Part shown: piece by piece, positions 21,228 through 30,443 of the stretch
How positions within the stretch are numbered: position 1 is the stretch's first letter
How the letters are laid out: each line of letters starts with the position of its first letter
Source of the DNA: Patescibacteria group bacterium
GTDB lineage: Bacteria > Patescibacteriota > Patescibacteriia > 2-12-FULL-60-25
Assembly (NCBI GenBank): GCA_028715505.1
Contig: JAQURS010000003.1
Location: 1-50,409, forward strand
Length of the DNA: 50,409 nucleotides
Reading direction: 5' to 3'
Translations under genes and position numbers: made by a program
Notes under the pieces: model-generated
Seen by the model: only the letters and a program-made list of their open reading frames with translations
Databases searched by the model: none
Told to the model about the DNA's origin: nothing

Positions 21228-22628
21228 ATGCCGTGTCGAAGATTGATTCCGCTCATTGTGCTTGCCGCGGTTTTGGGTTGGCTGCCCATGTCTTTGGCGC
21301 GGGCCGAGGAAAATTGCGGTAGTTATGCGCATTGTGGTGGAAACACGGCCAACGTGGGCAAATACGCGGACCAAACTTGCTGCCTGCCTAAATCAGGCAC
21401 GTACACTTTAAGCGGCCAGAACTACACCGCGGCCGACGCGTGCCCAGGTGATTGGTACAAAACCGTTGGCGTTTGCAAACCAGACGGACAATTCGTTTGT
21501 TGCGCCAAGACTCTGCCTAAAGAGACGGCGGCTGCCGAAAAGACGGCTAAGCCCACCCAAGTCACCAACCAATTGGTCGTCCCCAAGCTTTCCGTCCCCA
21601 TACCCGGCTTGGTTTTTACCAAAGATTTTTATGAAGAGTCGGGAAATTTATACGTGCCGCTTCTCGGACAATATATCTCCGCTTTTTTCAAATATATTTT
21701 GGGCGTCGGTTTGGTGGCGGCCGCCGTCATGTTGGTTTGGAGCGGTTTCCTTTACGTCTACGGGTCAACCGGTTTGCAAGTTTCGGACGCTAAAAAGAAA
21801 ATAGTCGACGCGTTGATCGGTTTGGTCATCATCCTTGGCGCTTACGTCATCCTTTCGAATTTGAATCCCAATCTCGTGACTCCATCCGGCTTGAAGGTTG
21901 GCGTCATTAAAGCCAAGCCGTTCGTGCTCATGCCGGCTAAGGACTACGCCCGGGCGGTCAAGGAAGCCAGATCGGAATTCAAAAGCGATATGGATAAGGT
22001 GCCGCCGGACGAAAACGCGATTTACGCTTATGTCGAAACTCGAGCCAAAGAGTTAGGCGTCAACGTTTGCATTGCTAAAGGCATTGTGCAGACCGAGTCA
22101 GGCGGCAATCCAAACGCCGTCAACCACAACGAGAACTTTAAATCCTTGGCCGCGCAAGAAAGGATCGATTTTTTGCGTGGAGGAGTGAAATTTTCCGGAG
22201 CTGGTTTTGATAAAAAAATGCCGGCTGATTGTTCCGCCGGATCTCCAGATAGAAAAACTTGCGAAACTATCGCGTTAACCGGTCCGATCAACGATGACCC
22301 TGAATTTGGAGATCCATCCAAAGTCGACGGCGGGTTTGATTGGAATTGGTCGCATGATTTCGGATTGGGCATGATCAATGTCGGAACGAAACGAGGCAAC
22401 AACTGGTGCAATCCGGCCACGCCCAGCCGCAAGATCGGCAATGAGTGCTATACCTGGTTTGATCTTTTGACCGCCAAAGGCGCCATCGACGCCATGCTCC
22501 ATCATCCAGCTCTTAAAGGATCGAACCCCGATTCTATGGCCCGGGGATACGTCGGGCAAAATTGTGGGACTGGTTGCGCGCCTTATGACCTTAAATTCAA
22601 GATTTTTTCGGATTGCTTGGGCAAGTGA
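21228..22628 (+). CDS. Secreted Cys-rich / VirB2-like two-helix / lytic transglycosylase fusion
   Basis: 466 residues. Signal peptide (about 1-26); Cys-rich extracellular segment (about 30-92, with paired CC at 51-52 and 91-92); two hydrophobic helices (about 153-176 and 189-211) separated by a short loop, the TrbC/VirB2 pilin-like layout common in CPR type IV systems; then an SLT/lysozyme-like domain with GIVQTESGGNPNAVN (putative catalytic E290) and GLGMINVGT. The C-terminal part has further Cys pairs. Family knowledge: VirB1-type transglycosylases open the wall for pili or secretion. A pilin-like and a wall-cleaving module in one chain is unusual. GC content is back to that of the core, unlike ddl. 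Start: SD-less AATAATTTATG. Confidence 0.7.
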   Translation: MPCRRLIPLIVLAAVLGWLPMSLARAEENCGSYAHCGGNTANVGKYADQTCCLPKSGTYTLSGQNYTAADACPGDWYKTVGVCKPDGQFVCCAKTLPKETAAAEKTAKPTQVTNQLVVPKLSVPIPGLVFTKDFYEESGNLYVPLLGQYISAFFKYILGVGLVAAAVMLVWSGFLYVYGSTGLQVSDAKKKIVDALIGLVIILGAYVILSNLNPNLVTPSGLKVGVIKAKPFVLMPAKDYARAVKEARSEFKSDMDKVPPDENAIYAYVETRAKELGVNVCIAKGIVQTESGGNPNAVNHNENFKSLAAQERIDFLRGGVKFSGAGFDKKMPADCSAGSPDRKTCETIALTGPINDDPEFGDPSKVDGGFDWNWSHDFGLGMINVGTKRGNNWCNPATPSRKIGNECYTWFDLLTAKGAIDAMLHHPALKGSNPDSMARGYVGQNCGTGCAPYDLKFKIFSDCLGK

Positions 22629-22668
22629 TTTGCTTTTCATCTGAGCGTGTGGTGAATTATCCGTCGTT

Positions 22669-23034
22669 ATGTCATGGCCAAAAATTTTGAAAACAGCACG
22701 GCGCCTGGGAGCGCCGGTTATCGTAACCGACCAAGCGGGTTTGGACCCGATGATCATCCTGCCGCTCGAGGCTTACGAGGGGTTGATCGGAGAAGACGAG
22801 GGTGCTAAACGCCCGTCCCGATCCAAAAGGGGAGAAATCGACGAAAGTATCTTCGAGATTCCATCCGAAGAGGGGATGCCCATTATGAATTTGGATGAAA
22901 TGCCTCAACCCAGCCAAAAAGACGAAAAATTAGAGGCTCTTAAAGGGCAGGAATCCGAAGAAGGAGAAAACCCCGAAATTTCGCTAGAAGAGCGGTTTTA
23001 TTTCGAGCCATTGGAGGATGAAATCAAAAAATAG
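22669..23034 (+). CDS. Small acidic protein with Phd-like N-terminus
   Basis: 121 residues. Residues 10-40 (RRLGAPVIVTDQAGLDPMII, then LPLEAYEGLIG) resemble the second half of the Phd/YefM antitoxin fold (P-V-x-V-T-x-x-G-x-P, L-x-L-x-x-Y-E-x-L). The remainder is a long acidic, probably disordered tail with several Glu-rich stretches. No toxin-sized gene is next to it. It could be a regulatory protein of the tuf region or a degenerate antitoxin. Low-level similarity only. Confidence 0.5.
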   Translation: MSWPKILKTARRLGAPVIVTDQAGLDPMIILPLEAYEGLIGEDEGAKRPSRSKRGEIDESIFEIPSEEGMPIMNLDEMPQPSQKDEKLEALKGQESEEGENPEISLEERFYFEPLEDEIKK

Positions 23035-23042
23035 GCCGCCTC

Positions 23043-23071
23043 TTGCGTTATTTTAAAAGGGGTGCTATATT
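23043..23071 (+). promoter_or_regulatory. Promoter of tuf and the S10 cluster
   Basis: TTGCGT, 17-base spacer, TATATT. Predicted leader of about 47 bases. Confidence 0.65.
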
Positions 23072-23124
23072 TTCCCTGCTTTGTAATTATTTAATACGCA
23101 TCTTTTTGCGACCTAATCAATAAT

Positions 23125-24315
23125 ATGGCTGGAGTATTCGAACGGAACAAGCCTCACGTGAACGTGGGCACCATTGGCCATGTGGACCATGGCAAGACGA
23201 CCTTGACGGCCGCCATTTTGTCAGTTTTGAACGCCCAAGGCGGCAAGGCTGATAAGGCTGACGTCGGCAAACTGGACAAGGCCCCCGAGTCCAAGTCACG
23301 CGGCATTACCATTGCCACGGCACACGTGGAGTATGAAACCGACAAGCGCCACTACGCGCACGTTGACTGTCCGGGACACGCCGATTACATCAAAAACATG
23401 ATCACCGGCGCGGCTCAGATGGACGGCGCGATTTTGGTCGTGGCCGCCACTGACGGTCCGATGCCCCAGACCCGCGAGCACATCCTTTTGGCCCACCAGG
23501 TCGGCGTGCCGAATATCGTCGTTTTTTTGAACAAGTGCGACATGGTCGACGATCCTGAACTGATTGATTTGGTCGAAGAGGAAATCCGCGAATTGCTCAA
23601 GAAATACGAATTCGACGGCGCCAACGCCCCGATCATCCGCGGCTCGGCTTTGAAAGCTTTAGAGAACCCGACCGATCCGGAAGCCAACAAATGCATTCTC
23701 GAGCTCTTGAATAAGCTGGATGAATACATCCCGGAACCTGTCCGCGACACCGAGAAGCCGCTTCTCATGCCCATCGAAGACGTGTTCTCGATCGAAGGCC
23801 GCGGCACGGTCGTTACCGGCCGTATCGAACGCGGCATGGTCAAGATAAACGAAGAAGTTGAAATCGTCGGCATCAAAGATACTCGTAAGACGGTCGTGAC
23901 CGGTATCGAAATGTTCAACAAATCCTTGTCCGAGGGTCGCGCTGGCGACAATGCTGGTTTGCTCCTCCGCGGCATCAAGAAAGAGGAAGTCGAACGCGGC
24001 ATGGTTTTGGCCAAGCCGGGTTCCATCACCCCGCACTCGGATTTCGAAGCCCAGATTTACGCTTTGACCAAGGATGAAGGCGGCCGCCATAAGCCGTTCG
24101 TCTCAGGCTACAAACCCCAGTTCTACGTTCGCACCACGGACGTGACGGGCGACGTGACCCTGCCGGAAGGCGTGGCCATGGTTCAGCCTGGCGACACGGT
24201 TAAGATCAACGTCAAACTCATCACCCCGGTCGCCATGGAAGAGAACATGCGCTTTGCCATCCGCGAGGGCGGCAAGACGGTGGGCGCCGGTGTTGTCACT
24301 AAGATTAACAAGTAA
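23125..24315 (+). CDS. tuf: Elongation factor Tu
   Basis: 396 residues, full length. Carries aminoacyl-tRNA to the ribosome. [10 protein letters not shown] (19-28), [16 protein letters not shown], and GSALKALE; domain II from [20 protein letters not shown], domain III from HSDFEAQIY. The start context CAATAATATG lacks SD. It opens the S10 cluster. Confidence 0.98.
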   Translation: MAGVFERNKPHVNVGTIGHVDHGKTTLTAAILSVLNAQGGKADKADVGKLDKAPESKSRGITIATAHVEYETDKRHYAHVDCPGHADYIKNMITGAAQMDGAILVVAATDGPMPQTREHILLAHQVGVPNIVVFLNKCDMVDDPELIDLVEEEIRELLKKYEFDGANAPIIRGSALKALENPTDPEANKCILELLNKLDEYIPEPVRDTEKPLLMPIEDVFSIEGRGTVVTGRIERGMVKINEEVEIVGIKDTRKTVVTGIEMFNKSLSEGRAGDNAGLLLRGIKKEEVERGMVLAKPGSITPHSDFEAQIYALTKDEGGRHKPFVSGYKPQFYVRTTDVTGDVTLPEGVAMVQPGDTVKINVKLITPVAMEENMRFAIREGGKTVGAGVVTKINK

Positions 24316-24398
24316 ATAATTTTGAACTTTGAAACGTCTGCCTCAGCCTCGGCCGGATCCGCCAGGATCGGTCGGGGCTCGGGGGGACGGGAACGACC

Positions 24399-24749
24399 AT
24401 GGCCGAATCAGCAAGCGCCAAAAAGGCTGCCAACAAAGAATCATCCACCCGCATCCGCATAAAGATCCGGGCGTATGATCATAAGATCATCGATCAGGCG
24501 ACCCGAACGATTATCGAGACGGCCCAAAGGACTGGAGCGCGCGTGGTTGGTCCCATCCCCCTGCCGACGGAGAAGAAGAAGTGGACGGTCAATCGCTCGA
24601 CCTTCGTGCACAAAAACGCGCGCGAACAGTTCGAGATGAGAGTCCATAAGCGCATCGTGGACATCATGGATGCCACGGCTAAAACCATCGATGCCTTGAC
24701 CAGCCTCAATCTTCCTTCGGGCGTGGACGTGGAAATCAAAATGTCGTAA
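24399..24749 (+). CDS. rpsJ: 30S ribosomal protein uS10 (NusE)
   Basis: 116 residues. [20 protein letters not shown], then [20 protein letters not shown] and [20 protein letters not shown] are the uS10 signature. Also the partner of NusB, encoded at 10681. An Ala/Lys/Ser-rich N-terminal extension of about 16 residues precedes the fold. The 83 bases after tuf are GC-rich (GGCCGGATCCGCC region) with overlapping hairpins. Confidence 0.96.
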   Translation: MAESASAKKAANKESSTRIRIKIRAYDHKIIDQATRTIIETAQRTGARVVGPIPLPTEKKKWTVNRSTFVHKNAREQFEMRVHKRIVDIMDATAKTIDALTSLNLPSGVDVEIKMS

Positions 24750-25096
24750 AAGTCCGTAAAACAAAAGTCCGTTCAAACGTAAAACTGTTTCTCTTCCCAA
24801 GGAGAAAGTTGTCCGCCTCAAACTGAGCTGAGAGGCAAGGATCAAGCAGCGATTTTGATCCCCGTGGACATAACCTCCCTGTAGCGACGTTAAACAGACC
24901 TTGCCCGTACCAGCGGGCTATTCCATCAGCCAATTACACAACTGCACGCCTTTGATCGCTCAGAGGCCGGAAATTCAGATATCACTTCAAAAAGTGGTGA
25001 ATGGGTTTCTGGCTTTTGCGTTTTAAAACGACGCGGCACATCCTTAAGGATCAATGTCGCGGCCAGGTCTAGCCCTTAGCTAAATAGGCAGACAAT
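24750..25096 (+). ncRNA. 347-nt structured leader between rpsJ and rplC
   Basis: No coding frame. In order: TTTCTC/GAGAAA, GCCTC/GAGGC, GGATCAA-loop-TTGATCC (24839-24861), an alternative GGCAAGG (24834-24840) with CCTTGCC (24899-24905) that competes with the previous stem, GCCCG/CGGGC, then a long terminator-like hairpin (24966-25013) followed by TTTTGCGTTTT, and finally a CGCGGCACA...TGTCGCG stem. Competing stems upstream of a terminator fit an attenuation leader, for example autogenous control by a ribosomal protein. No match to RNase P, SRP or tmRNA signatures. Confidence 0.55.
24966..25024 (+). terminator. Attenuator-type terminator upstream of rplC
   Basis: GCCGGAAA/TTTCTGGC outer stem, TTCA/TGAA and CACTT-caaa-AAGTG inner stem, followed by TTTTGCGTTTT. 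It lies in the middle of a ribosomal operon, so it must be read through or regulated. Confidence 0.6.
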
Positions 25097-25699
25097 ATGA
25101 AATTCATTCTTGCCAAGAAATTGGAAATGTCGCAGGTCTTCCTGCCCAACGGCACGGTCATCCCCGTGACTTTGGTGCAGGCCGGACCTTGCGTGGTCAC
25201 TCAAGTTAAGACGGAGGAAAAAGACGGCTATCAGGCCGTCCAGGTTGGTTTTCTTAATGCCAAGCGCTTGCCGCAGCCTCTGGCCGGTCATTTAAAAGAC
25301 TTGCCTAAGGCTAAGATCCTGCAAGAGTTCCGTTTGGATGGTTCGATCGAGTTAAAGAGGGGTGACGTCATCGATGCCACCACTTTCGCTCCCGGGGACC
25401 AAATCGAAGTTTCCGGCACTTCCAAAGGAAAGGGTTTCCAGGGCGTGGTCAAGCGCCATCATTTTCATGGCCATCCTTCCACGCACGGCCATAAGGACCA
25501 ATTGCGCATGCCTGGTTCCATCGGAGCCGGCGGCGTGCAACGCGTGTTCAAGGGTCGCCGCATGGCCGGCCGCATGGGCGGAGAAACCGTTACGGTCAAA
25601 AATTTGAACGTCGTTGAAGTGCGCGATGGCGGCATCCTGGCAATCAAGGGAGCCGTGCCCGGCGCGCGCAACGCTATTCTTTCAATCCAAACTTCCTAA
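25097..25699 (+). CDS. rplC: 50S ribosomal protein uL3
   Basis: 200 residues. MKFILAKKLEMSQVF opening, then KGKGFQGVVKRHHFHGHPST, HKDQLRMPGSIG and RRMAGRMGGETVTVKNL form the uL3 core, the loop reaching the peptidyl-transferase centre. Follows a structured leader; start CAGACAATATG without SD. Confidence 0.97.
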   Translation: MKFILAKKLEMSQVFLPNGTVIPVTLVQAGPCVVTQVKTEEKDGYQAVQVGFLNAKRLPQPLAGHLKDLPKAKILQEFRLDGSIELKRGDVIDATTFAPGDQIEVSGTSKGKGFQGVVKRHHFHGHPSTHGHKDQLRMPGSIGAGGVQRVFKGRRMAGRMGGETVTVKNLNVVEVRDGGILAIKGAVPGARNAILSIQTS

Positions 25700-25702
25700 G
25701 GT

Positions 25703-26335
25703 ATGCCCAGCGTTAAAGTCTACAACATCAAAGGTGAAGTCGTGAGTCAGGCGGATTTGTCCGACTCGCATTTTGGCGTCAAGCCTTCCACTTCACTCAT
25801 CCATAGCGTGGTCATGGCTCAGGAAGCCAATAAGAGGACGAACAAAGCCAGCACTAAAACCCGCGGAGAAATCGCCGGCGGCGGCAAAAAGCCATGGAAG
25901 CAAAAGGGAACGGGCCGCGCCCGCCAGGGCTCCATTCGTTCACCGCAATGGGTGGGCGGCGGCATTGTTTTTGGTCCCCGCAAGGAACGCGATTATTCCG
26001 TTAAGATCAACCGCAAGGCCAAGCGCAGCGCTTTGTTCATGGTGCTTTCCGACCGCGTCGCGCACGACAAGTTGGTCATCGTCGACAAATTCCCCACGGA
26101 AGAGCCGAAGACCAAAGTCTTCGCCGGCTGGACCAAGAAGCTTCCGTTCGGCCGCAAATCGCTGGTCGTCATCCCTTCTTCGAATCCGACCTTGCTCCGC
26201 ATGGTCCGCAACCTCCAAAACATCCAACTGGTCACCGTCAATACTCTGCACCTGGCCGATTTGGTAAAATATCCGACTGTCGTCTTTGAGCAGCCGAGCT
26301 TGGCCGCTTTCGAAGCGCTGTATAAACAAGCCTAA
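25703..26335 (+). CDS. rplD: 50S ribosomal protein uL4
   Basis: 210 residues. The exit-tunnel loop [20 protein letters not shown] followed by [20 protein letters not shown] is diagnostic. In many bacteria uL4 represses its own operon; the leader upstream of rplC would be a natural target. Starts 3 bases after rplC (TAAGGTATG). Confidence 0.97.
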   Translation: MPSVKVYNIKGEVVSQADLSDSHFGVKPSTSLIHSVVMAQEANKRTNKASTKTRGEIAGGGKKPWKQKGTGRARQGSIRSPQWVGGGIVFGPRKERDYSVKINRKAKRSALFMVLSDRVAHDKLVIVDKFPTEEPKTKVFAGWTKKLPFGRKSLVVIPSSNPTLLRMVRNLQNIQLVTVNTLHLADLVKYPTVVFEQPSLAAFEALYKQA

Positions 26336-26336
26336 T

Positions 26337-26798
26337 ATGGGAATCTTTTCGAGCAACAACTCCAAAAAGGAGACCAAGAAGGAAGCCAAACCCAAAGACA
26401 AGCTGAGCTTGTCCAAAGCCCAAGCCAAAGCGGTTGAGGAGGTTTTGACGCCGGCTTCCCAGCAGGCAACGGCCGGCAAGGCCGACGTGGCCAAGGCCAG
26501 CAAAGGCCAGGCGGGCATGTCGTACCGCGTCTTGCATTCGCCGCACGTCAGCGAAAAAGCGGCTACTTTGTCGTCCCATAACGTTTACGTTTTGAACGTG
26601 CCGGTCGAAGCTAATAAATTGGAGATCGCCAAAGCCGTCAAGGATTTGTTCGGCGTCACCGTCGAAGGCGTGCGCACCGCCCGTGGCATCGGAAAAATAC
26701 TGAAGCGCGGTCGGACGGTTGGCCAAAGGAACCGTTGGAAGAAAGCCTACGTCACCATTAAGCAAGGTCAGAAGATCGACCTCTACGAAGGAGTCTAA
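26337..26798 (+). CDS. rplW: 50S ribosomal protein uL23 with N-terminal extension
   Basis: 153 residues from the ATG at 26337, one base after the rplD stop. The uL23 fold covers about residues 60-153 (VLHSPHVSEKAATL, VYVLNVPVEANKLEIAKAVK, then VRTARG and the C-terminal strand). The first ~58 residues are a Lys/Ala/Ser-rich, probably disordered extension absent from E. coli uL23. uL23 sits at the tunnel exit where SRP and trigger factor dock, so an added tail may contact them (inference). Confidence 0.92.
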   Translation: MGIFSSNNSKKETKKEAKPKDKLSLSKAQAKAVEEVLTPASQQATAGKADVAKASKGQAGMSYRVLHSPHVSEKAATLSSHNVYVLNVPVEANKLEIAKAVKDLFGVTVEGVRTARGIGKILKRGRTVGQRNRWKKAYVTIKQGQKIDLYEGV

Positions 26799-26802
26799 GC
26801 AT

Positions 26803-27645
26803 ATGCCTATCAAGCAATACCGTCCGGTCACCAAAGGACGCCGCATCTCATCGGTGCAGGACTTTTCGGACATCACGAGCAAGTCCCCCGAGAAGTCGCT
26901 CATCGTGCCGCGCAAGGAATTCGCGGGCAGGACGGGCGGCAAGATCACGGTCCGCCATAAGGGCGGCGGCCACAAGCAGTTTTACAGGCTGGTTGATTTT
27001 ACGCGCGAAAAATTCGACATTCCCGGTCGCGTCGCCACCATCGAATACGATCCGAACCGCGGAGCCCGCATCTCGCTCGTGGTTTATAAGGATGGCGAGA
27101 AGCGCTACATCATCGCCCCGGACGGCCTCCAGGTCGGCCAGTGGGTCATTTCGACTAAAAAGACAGAAATTGAAATCCAACCCGGCAACCGTTTGCCGCT
27201 TGAGCGCATCCCGCTTGGTTCCCTGGTCCATGCCGTGGAACTGCAGCCCGGCGAAGGCGCCAAGCTCGGCCGCGGAGCCGGCACCGTCATCCGCCTGATG
27301 GCCGTCGAGGGCCCGTACGCCACTTTGAAGTTGCCCTCGGGCGAACTGCGCAACGTGTCCAAGGCCTGCATGGCCACTTTGGGCACCGTTTCCAATCCTG
27401 ATTACCGCCTGGTCCGTTACGGAAAGGCCGGCCGCATGCGCCATCGCGGCATTAAACCGACCGTCCGCGGCAAGGTTATGAACCCGATTGATCACCCGCA
27501 TGGCGGCGGCGAAGGCAAACATCCTATCGGCATGAAATACGCCAAGACCAAGTGGGGCAAACATGCCATGGGCGTTAAGACCCGCCGTACCAACCTTGCT
27601 TCGGATAAGCTCATTATCGAGCGCCGCAAGGGTAAGAAACTGTAA
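26803..27645 (+). CDS. rplB: 50S ribosomal protein uL2
   Basis: 280 residues from the ATG at 26803 (GCATATG context). MPIKQYRPVTKGRRISSV, GGKITVRHKGGGHKQFYR, DPNRGARISLV, and the peptidyl-transferase-proximal VRGKVMNPIDHPHGGGEGK with the conserved histidine. Needed for subunit joining and catalysis. Normal length. Confidence 0.97.
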   Translation: MPIKQYRPVTKGRRISSVQDFSDITSKSPEKSLIVPRKEFAGRTGGKITVRHKGGGHKQFYRLVDFTREKFDIPGRVATIEYDPNRGARISLVVYKDGEKRYIIAPDGLQVGQWVISTKKTEIEIQPGNRLPLERIPLGSLVHAVELQPGEGAKLGRGAGTVIRLMAVEGPYATLKLPSGELRNVSKACMATLGTVSNPDYRLVRYGKAGRMRHRGIKPTVRGKVMNPIDHPHGGGEGKHPIGMKYAKTKWGKHAMGVKTRRTNLASDKLIIERRKGKKL

Positions 27646-27651
27646 AATTAT

Positions 27652-27978
27652 ATGTCGAGAAGCCTCAAAAAAGGACCGTTTACCGAACCCCGCCTCCTGG
27701 CCAAGATGGCCAAGTTAAAGCCGGGCGAAAAGACCGTGATCAAGACCTGGTCGCGGGCTTCAACCATCACTCCGGAGATGGTCGGTTTCACGTTTGGCGT
27801 GCACAACGGCAGACAGCATACCCCGGTTTTGGTCCAGGAAAACATGGTCGGCCATAAGCTCGGCGAATTTTCCCCGACCCGCAAGTTCGTCCGTCACGGC
27901 GGCAAGATCCAGAAGACGATCGAATCCGCCCCGGGCGCCGCGCCAGCCGCCGCTCCGGCTGCTCCGGCTAAGAAATAA
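27652..27978 (+). CDS. rpsS: 30S ribosomal protein uS19
   Basis: 108 residues. [20 protein letters not shown], then [40 protein letters not shown] and [16 protein letters not shown] Pro/Ala-rich tail ([16 protein letters not shown]) extends past the normal end. Confidence 0.97.
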   Translation: MSRSLKKGPFTEPRLLAKMAKLKPGEKTVIKTWSRASTITPEMVGFTFGVHNGRQHTPVLVQENMVGHKLGEFSPTRKFVRHGGKIQKTIESAPGAAPAAAPAAPAKK

Positions 27979-27983
27979 AAAAT

Positions 27984-28427
27984 ATGGAAGTCATCGCTAA
28001 ACTTTTTTCACTCAGGATGGCCCCGCGCAAAGTGCGCTTGGTGGCCGACCTGGTCAGAAGGATGCCTGTCAAGGAAGCCGAAAAGCAGCTGCTCTTTTTG
28101 AACAAGGAAGCGGCCAAACCCATCCTCAAGTTGCTCCGTTCGGCCATGGCCAACGCCGAGCATAATTTCAAATTGGAAAAGGACACGCTTTGGATCAAGC
28201 ACATCTCGGTCGACGGCGGCATGACGATCAAACGTTTCCGTCCGCGCGCCCACGGTTCCGCGGCGCCCATCCGCAAGCGTACCTCGCACGTCCTGATCAA
28301 GCTTTCCGACGAAGCCCGTCCGGTCAAAGCCAAGAGGACTTACAAGCCCCGCGCCCGCAAGGCGGCCAAGCCGGCCGCGCCGAAAGTTGAGGCGCCTAAG
28401 GTTGAAGCGACCGTAACCAACGAATAA
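27984..28427 (+). CDS. rplV: 50S ribosomal protein uL22
   Basis: 147 residues. SLRMAPRKVRLVADLVRRMP, LLRSAMANAEHNFKLEKDTL, then the tunnel-loop region MTIKRFRPRAHGSAAPIRKR. C-terminal Lys/Pro/Ala extension of about 35 residues (AKPAAPKVEAPKVEATVTNE), similar in composition to the uS19 tail. Confidence 0.96.
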   Translation: MEVIAKLFSLRMAPRKVRLVADLVRRMPVKEAEKQLLFLNKEAAKPILKLLRSAMANAEHNFKLEKDTLWIKHISVDGGMTIKRFRPRAHGSAAPIRKRTSHVLIKLSDEARPVKAKRTYKPRARKAAKPAAPKVEAPKVEATVTNE

Positions 28428-28431
28428 TCAT

Positions 28432-29178
28432 ATGGGACATAAAGTAAATCCAAAAGCTTTTAGACTCGGGATGACCACCACGTGGCCCTCACGTTGGTTT
28501 GCCCGCCGCAAGAACTACCGCGACAACATTGAGCAGGACCATGAGATCCGCGCCTTTTTCAAGCGCGAACTCAAGGACGCGGCCATTAACGCCATCCTGA
28601 TCGACCGCTCGCGCGGCACCCTGAACGTGACTTTGACCACGGCCAAACCGGGCATGGTCATCGGCCATTCCGGCGCCGGGATCGAAGATCTTAAGAAGAA
28701 GTTTTTGAAAGAATTTTTCCGCGGCAAGAAAATCCAGTTCCAGTTGAACGTTTCCGAAGTGTCGAAGCCCAACCTCGAATCCAACTTAGTGGTCCAGCAG
28801 GTCATCGCCGAACTCGAAAAGCGCATGCCTTTCCGCCGCGTGCTCAAGCAATCCATCGAAAGGGTTAAGAAAGCCGGCGCTTTGGGCATCAAGATCGCGG
28901 TTTCGGGTCGCTTAAACGGCGCCGAAATTGCCCGCCGCGAGCAATTGGCTTGGGGCAAGATCCCGCTCGCCAACCTGCGCGCCGACGTGGATTACGCCCA
29001 GGATTTCGCGCACACCATGATGGGCGCCATCGGCGTCAAAGTCTGGATCTACCGCGGCGACGTGTTTGCCAAAGACAGATTGCAGCAGTACCAGCCCACC
29101 ACGCCTCGCACTCCGGGCAGTCCCGAAGGGCATCGCCCTCCGCGCCGCGAAAGGCCTCCTATGAGGACGCGCTCATAA
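28432..29178 (+). CDS. rpsC: 30S ribosomal protein uS3
   Basis: 248 residues. MGHKVNPKAFRLGMTTTWPS; KH domain with GMVIGHSGAGIEDLKKK (GxxG loop); C-terminal domain KIAVSGRLNGAEIARREQLA and YGxx-type VWIYRGDVF. Acts at the mRNA entry channel. Ends in an Arg/Pro-rich tail. Confidence 0.96.
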   Translation: MGHKVNPKAFRLGMTTTWPSRWFARRKNYRDNIEQDHEIRAFFKRELKDAAINAILIDRSRGTLNVTLTTAKPGMVIGHSGAGIEDLKKKFLKEFFRGKKIQFQLNVSEVSKPNLESNLVVQQVIAELEKRMPFRRVLKQSIERVKKAGALGIKIAVSGRLNGAEIARREQLAWGKIPLANLRADVDYAQDFAHTMMGAIGVKVWIYRGDVFAKDRLQQYQPTTPRTPGSPEGHRPPRRERPPMRTRS

Positions 29179-29191
29179 ATGAAAAACGCTT

Positions 29192-29602
29192 ATGCTTATT
29201 CCGAGAAAAGTTAAACATAGAAAGTGGCAAAAAGGCCGCGGACGCAACGTCCGCATCGCGACGGACAAGGTTTTCCTTGCCTTCGGCACTTTTGGATTGA
29301 AGGCCACCACCCCAGCCTGGCTGACTTCCCGCCAGATTGAAGCTTGCCGTCGCGTTCTGACGCGTTACACGCGCCGCGGCGGACGCATTTGGATCCGCGT
29401 TTTCCCAGACAAGCCCATCACCAAAGGCGGCAACGAAAAGCGCATGGGCGGCGGCAAGGGAGCTGTCGACCATTACGTGGCGCCGGTCCGTCCGGGCACG
29501 GTTATCTTTGAGATGGACGGCATCCCGGAGAAGCAGGCCAAGGAAGCCCTGGAATTGGCGGCTTATAAATTGCCGTGCAGAACCCTGTATTTAACCCGCT
29601 AA
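29192..29602 (+). CDS. rplP: 50S ribosomal protein uL16
   Basis: 136 residues. MLIPRKVKHRKWQKGRGRNV, FGTFGLKATTPAWLTSRQIE, and RMGGGKGAVDHYVAPVRPG. The loop carrying the arginine hydroxylated in some bacteria is present. Start ATG at 29192 overlaps nothing; 13 bases after rpsC. Confidence 0.97.
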   Translation: MLIPRKVKHRKWQKGRGRNVRIATDKVFLAFGTFGLKATTPAWLTSRQIEACRRVLTRYTRRGGRIWIRVFPDKPITKGGNEKRMGGGKGAVDHYVAPVRPGTVIFEMDGIPEKQAKEALELAAYKLPCRTLYLTR

Positions 29603-29603
29603 T

Positions 29604-29792
29604 ATGAAAGCCAAGGATCTCAAACAATTGACGACTGTCGAGTTGAACTCGAAGGCGGCCGAACTCCGCGGATTGGTCCGCGACCTTAGGTTTAAGGTTA
29701 CGACCCGCCAAAACTCGAAAGTCCGCGATTTGCGCAAGGCCCGTCGCGAACTGGCGCAAATCCTGTCAGCGCTTTCCGCCAACAAGCAGTAA
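29604..29792 (+). CDS. rpmC: 50S ribosomal protein uL29
   Basis: 62 residues, two helices. MKAKDLKQLTTVELNSKAAE, LRFKVTTRQNSKVRDLRKAR. One base after the rplP stop (TAATATG). Confidence 0.93.
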   Translation: MKAKDLKQLTTVELNSKAAELRGLVRDLRFKVTTRQNSKVRDLRKARRELAQILSALSANKQ

Positions 29793-29796
29793 ACAT

Positions 29797-30063
29797 ATGA
29801 CCAACGAAAAGACCAAAAAAGCGCGCCGCCATTTGATGGGCACCGTAGTCTCGGCCAAGATGGCCAAAACCGTGGTGGTCCGCATCGAACGCACGGTCCA
29901 GCACCCCAAGTACGGAAAGACCTACGCCGTTTCGAAGAAGTACAAGGTCCACGATCCCGAAGGCCGCGCCAAAGTGGGCGACTTGGTTGAGATCGAAGAA
30001 GTGCGCCCCATGTCGTCCGAAAAGCGCTGGCGCTATTTCAGCACCATAACCCCCGCCGTCTAA
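29797..30063 (+). CDS. rpsQ: 30S ribosomal protein uS17
   Basis: 88 residues, OB fold. [60 protein letters not shown]. Start context TAAACATATG, the form repeated at several genes in this operon. Confidence 0.96.
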   Translation: MTNEKTKKARRHLMGTVVSAKMAKTVVVRIERTVQHPKYGKTYAVSKKYKVHDPEGRAKVGDLVEIEEVRPMSSEKRWRYFSTITPAV

Positions 30064-30067
30064 ACAT

Positions 30068-30439
30068 ATGGTTCAACACAGAACAATGCTCGTCGTGGCC
30101 GACAACACTGGCGCCAAAAAGCTCCAGTGCATCCGCTTGCACGGCGGCTACCAAAAGCGCACGGCCGGAGTGGGGGACATGATCACCTGCGTGGTTAAGG
30201 AAGCCGCTCCGCACGGTACGGTCAAAAAGTCAGACGTAGTGCACGCCGTGATTGTCCGTACCCACAAGGAAACCAGGCGCAACGACGGAACTTATATCCG
30301 TTTCGACGACAACGCCGCCGTCATCATTGATCAGAAGAGTCATGAGCCAAAAGGCACGCGCATCTTCGGCCCGGTGGCCCGCGAATTGCGCGTCCGCGGC
30401 TACATGAAGATCATTTCATTGGCCCCCGAAGTCTTGTAA
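30068..30439 (+). CDS. rplN: 50S ribosomal protein uL14
   Basis: 123 residues. [36 protein letters not shown], then [20 protein letters not shown] and [13 protein letters not shown]. Full length; start context TAAACATATG. Confidence 0.97.
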   Translation: MVQHRTMLVVADNTGAKKLQCIRLHGGYQKRTAGVGDMITCVVKEAAPHGTVKKSDVVHAVIVRTHKETRRNDGTYIRFDDNAAVIIDQKSHEPKGTRIFGPVARELRVRGYMKIISLAPEVL

Positions 30440-30443
30440 ACAT

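Noticed and set aside
24750-25096. RNase P RNA, SRP RNA or tmRNA
   Set aside because: None of the conserved cores of those RNAs is visible; position in front of rplC favours a leader.
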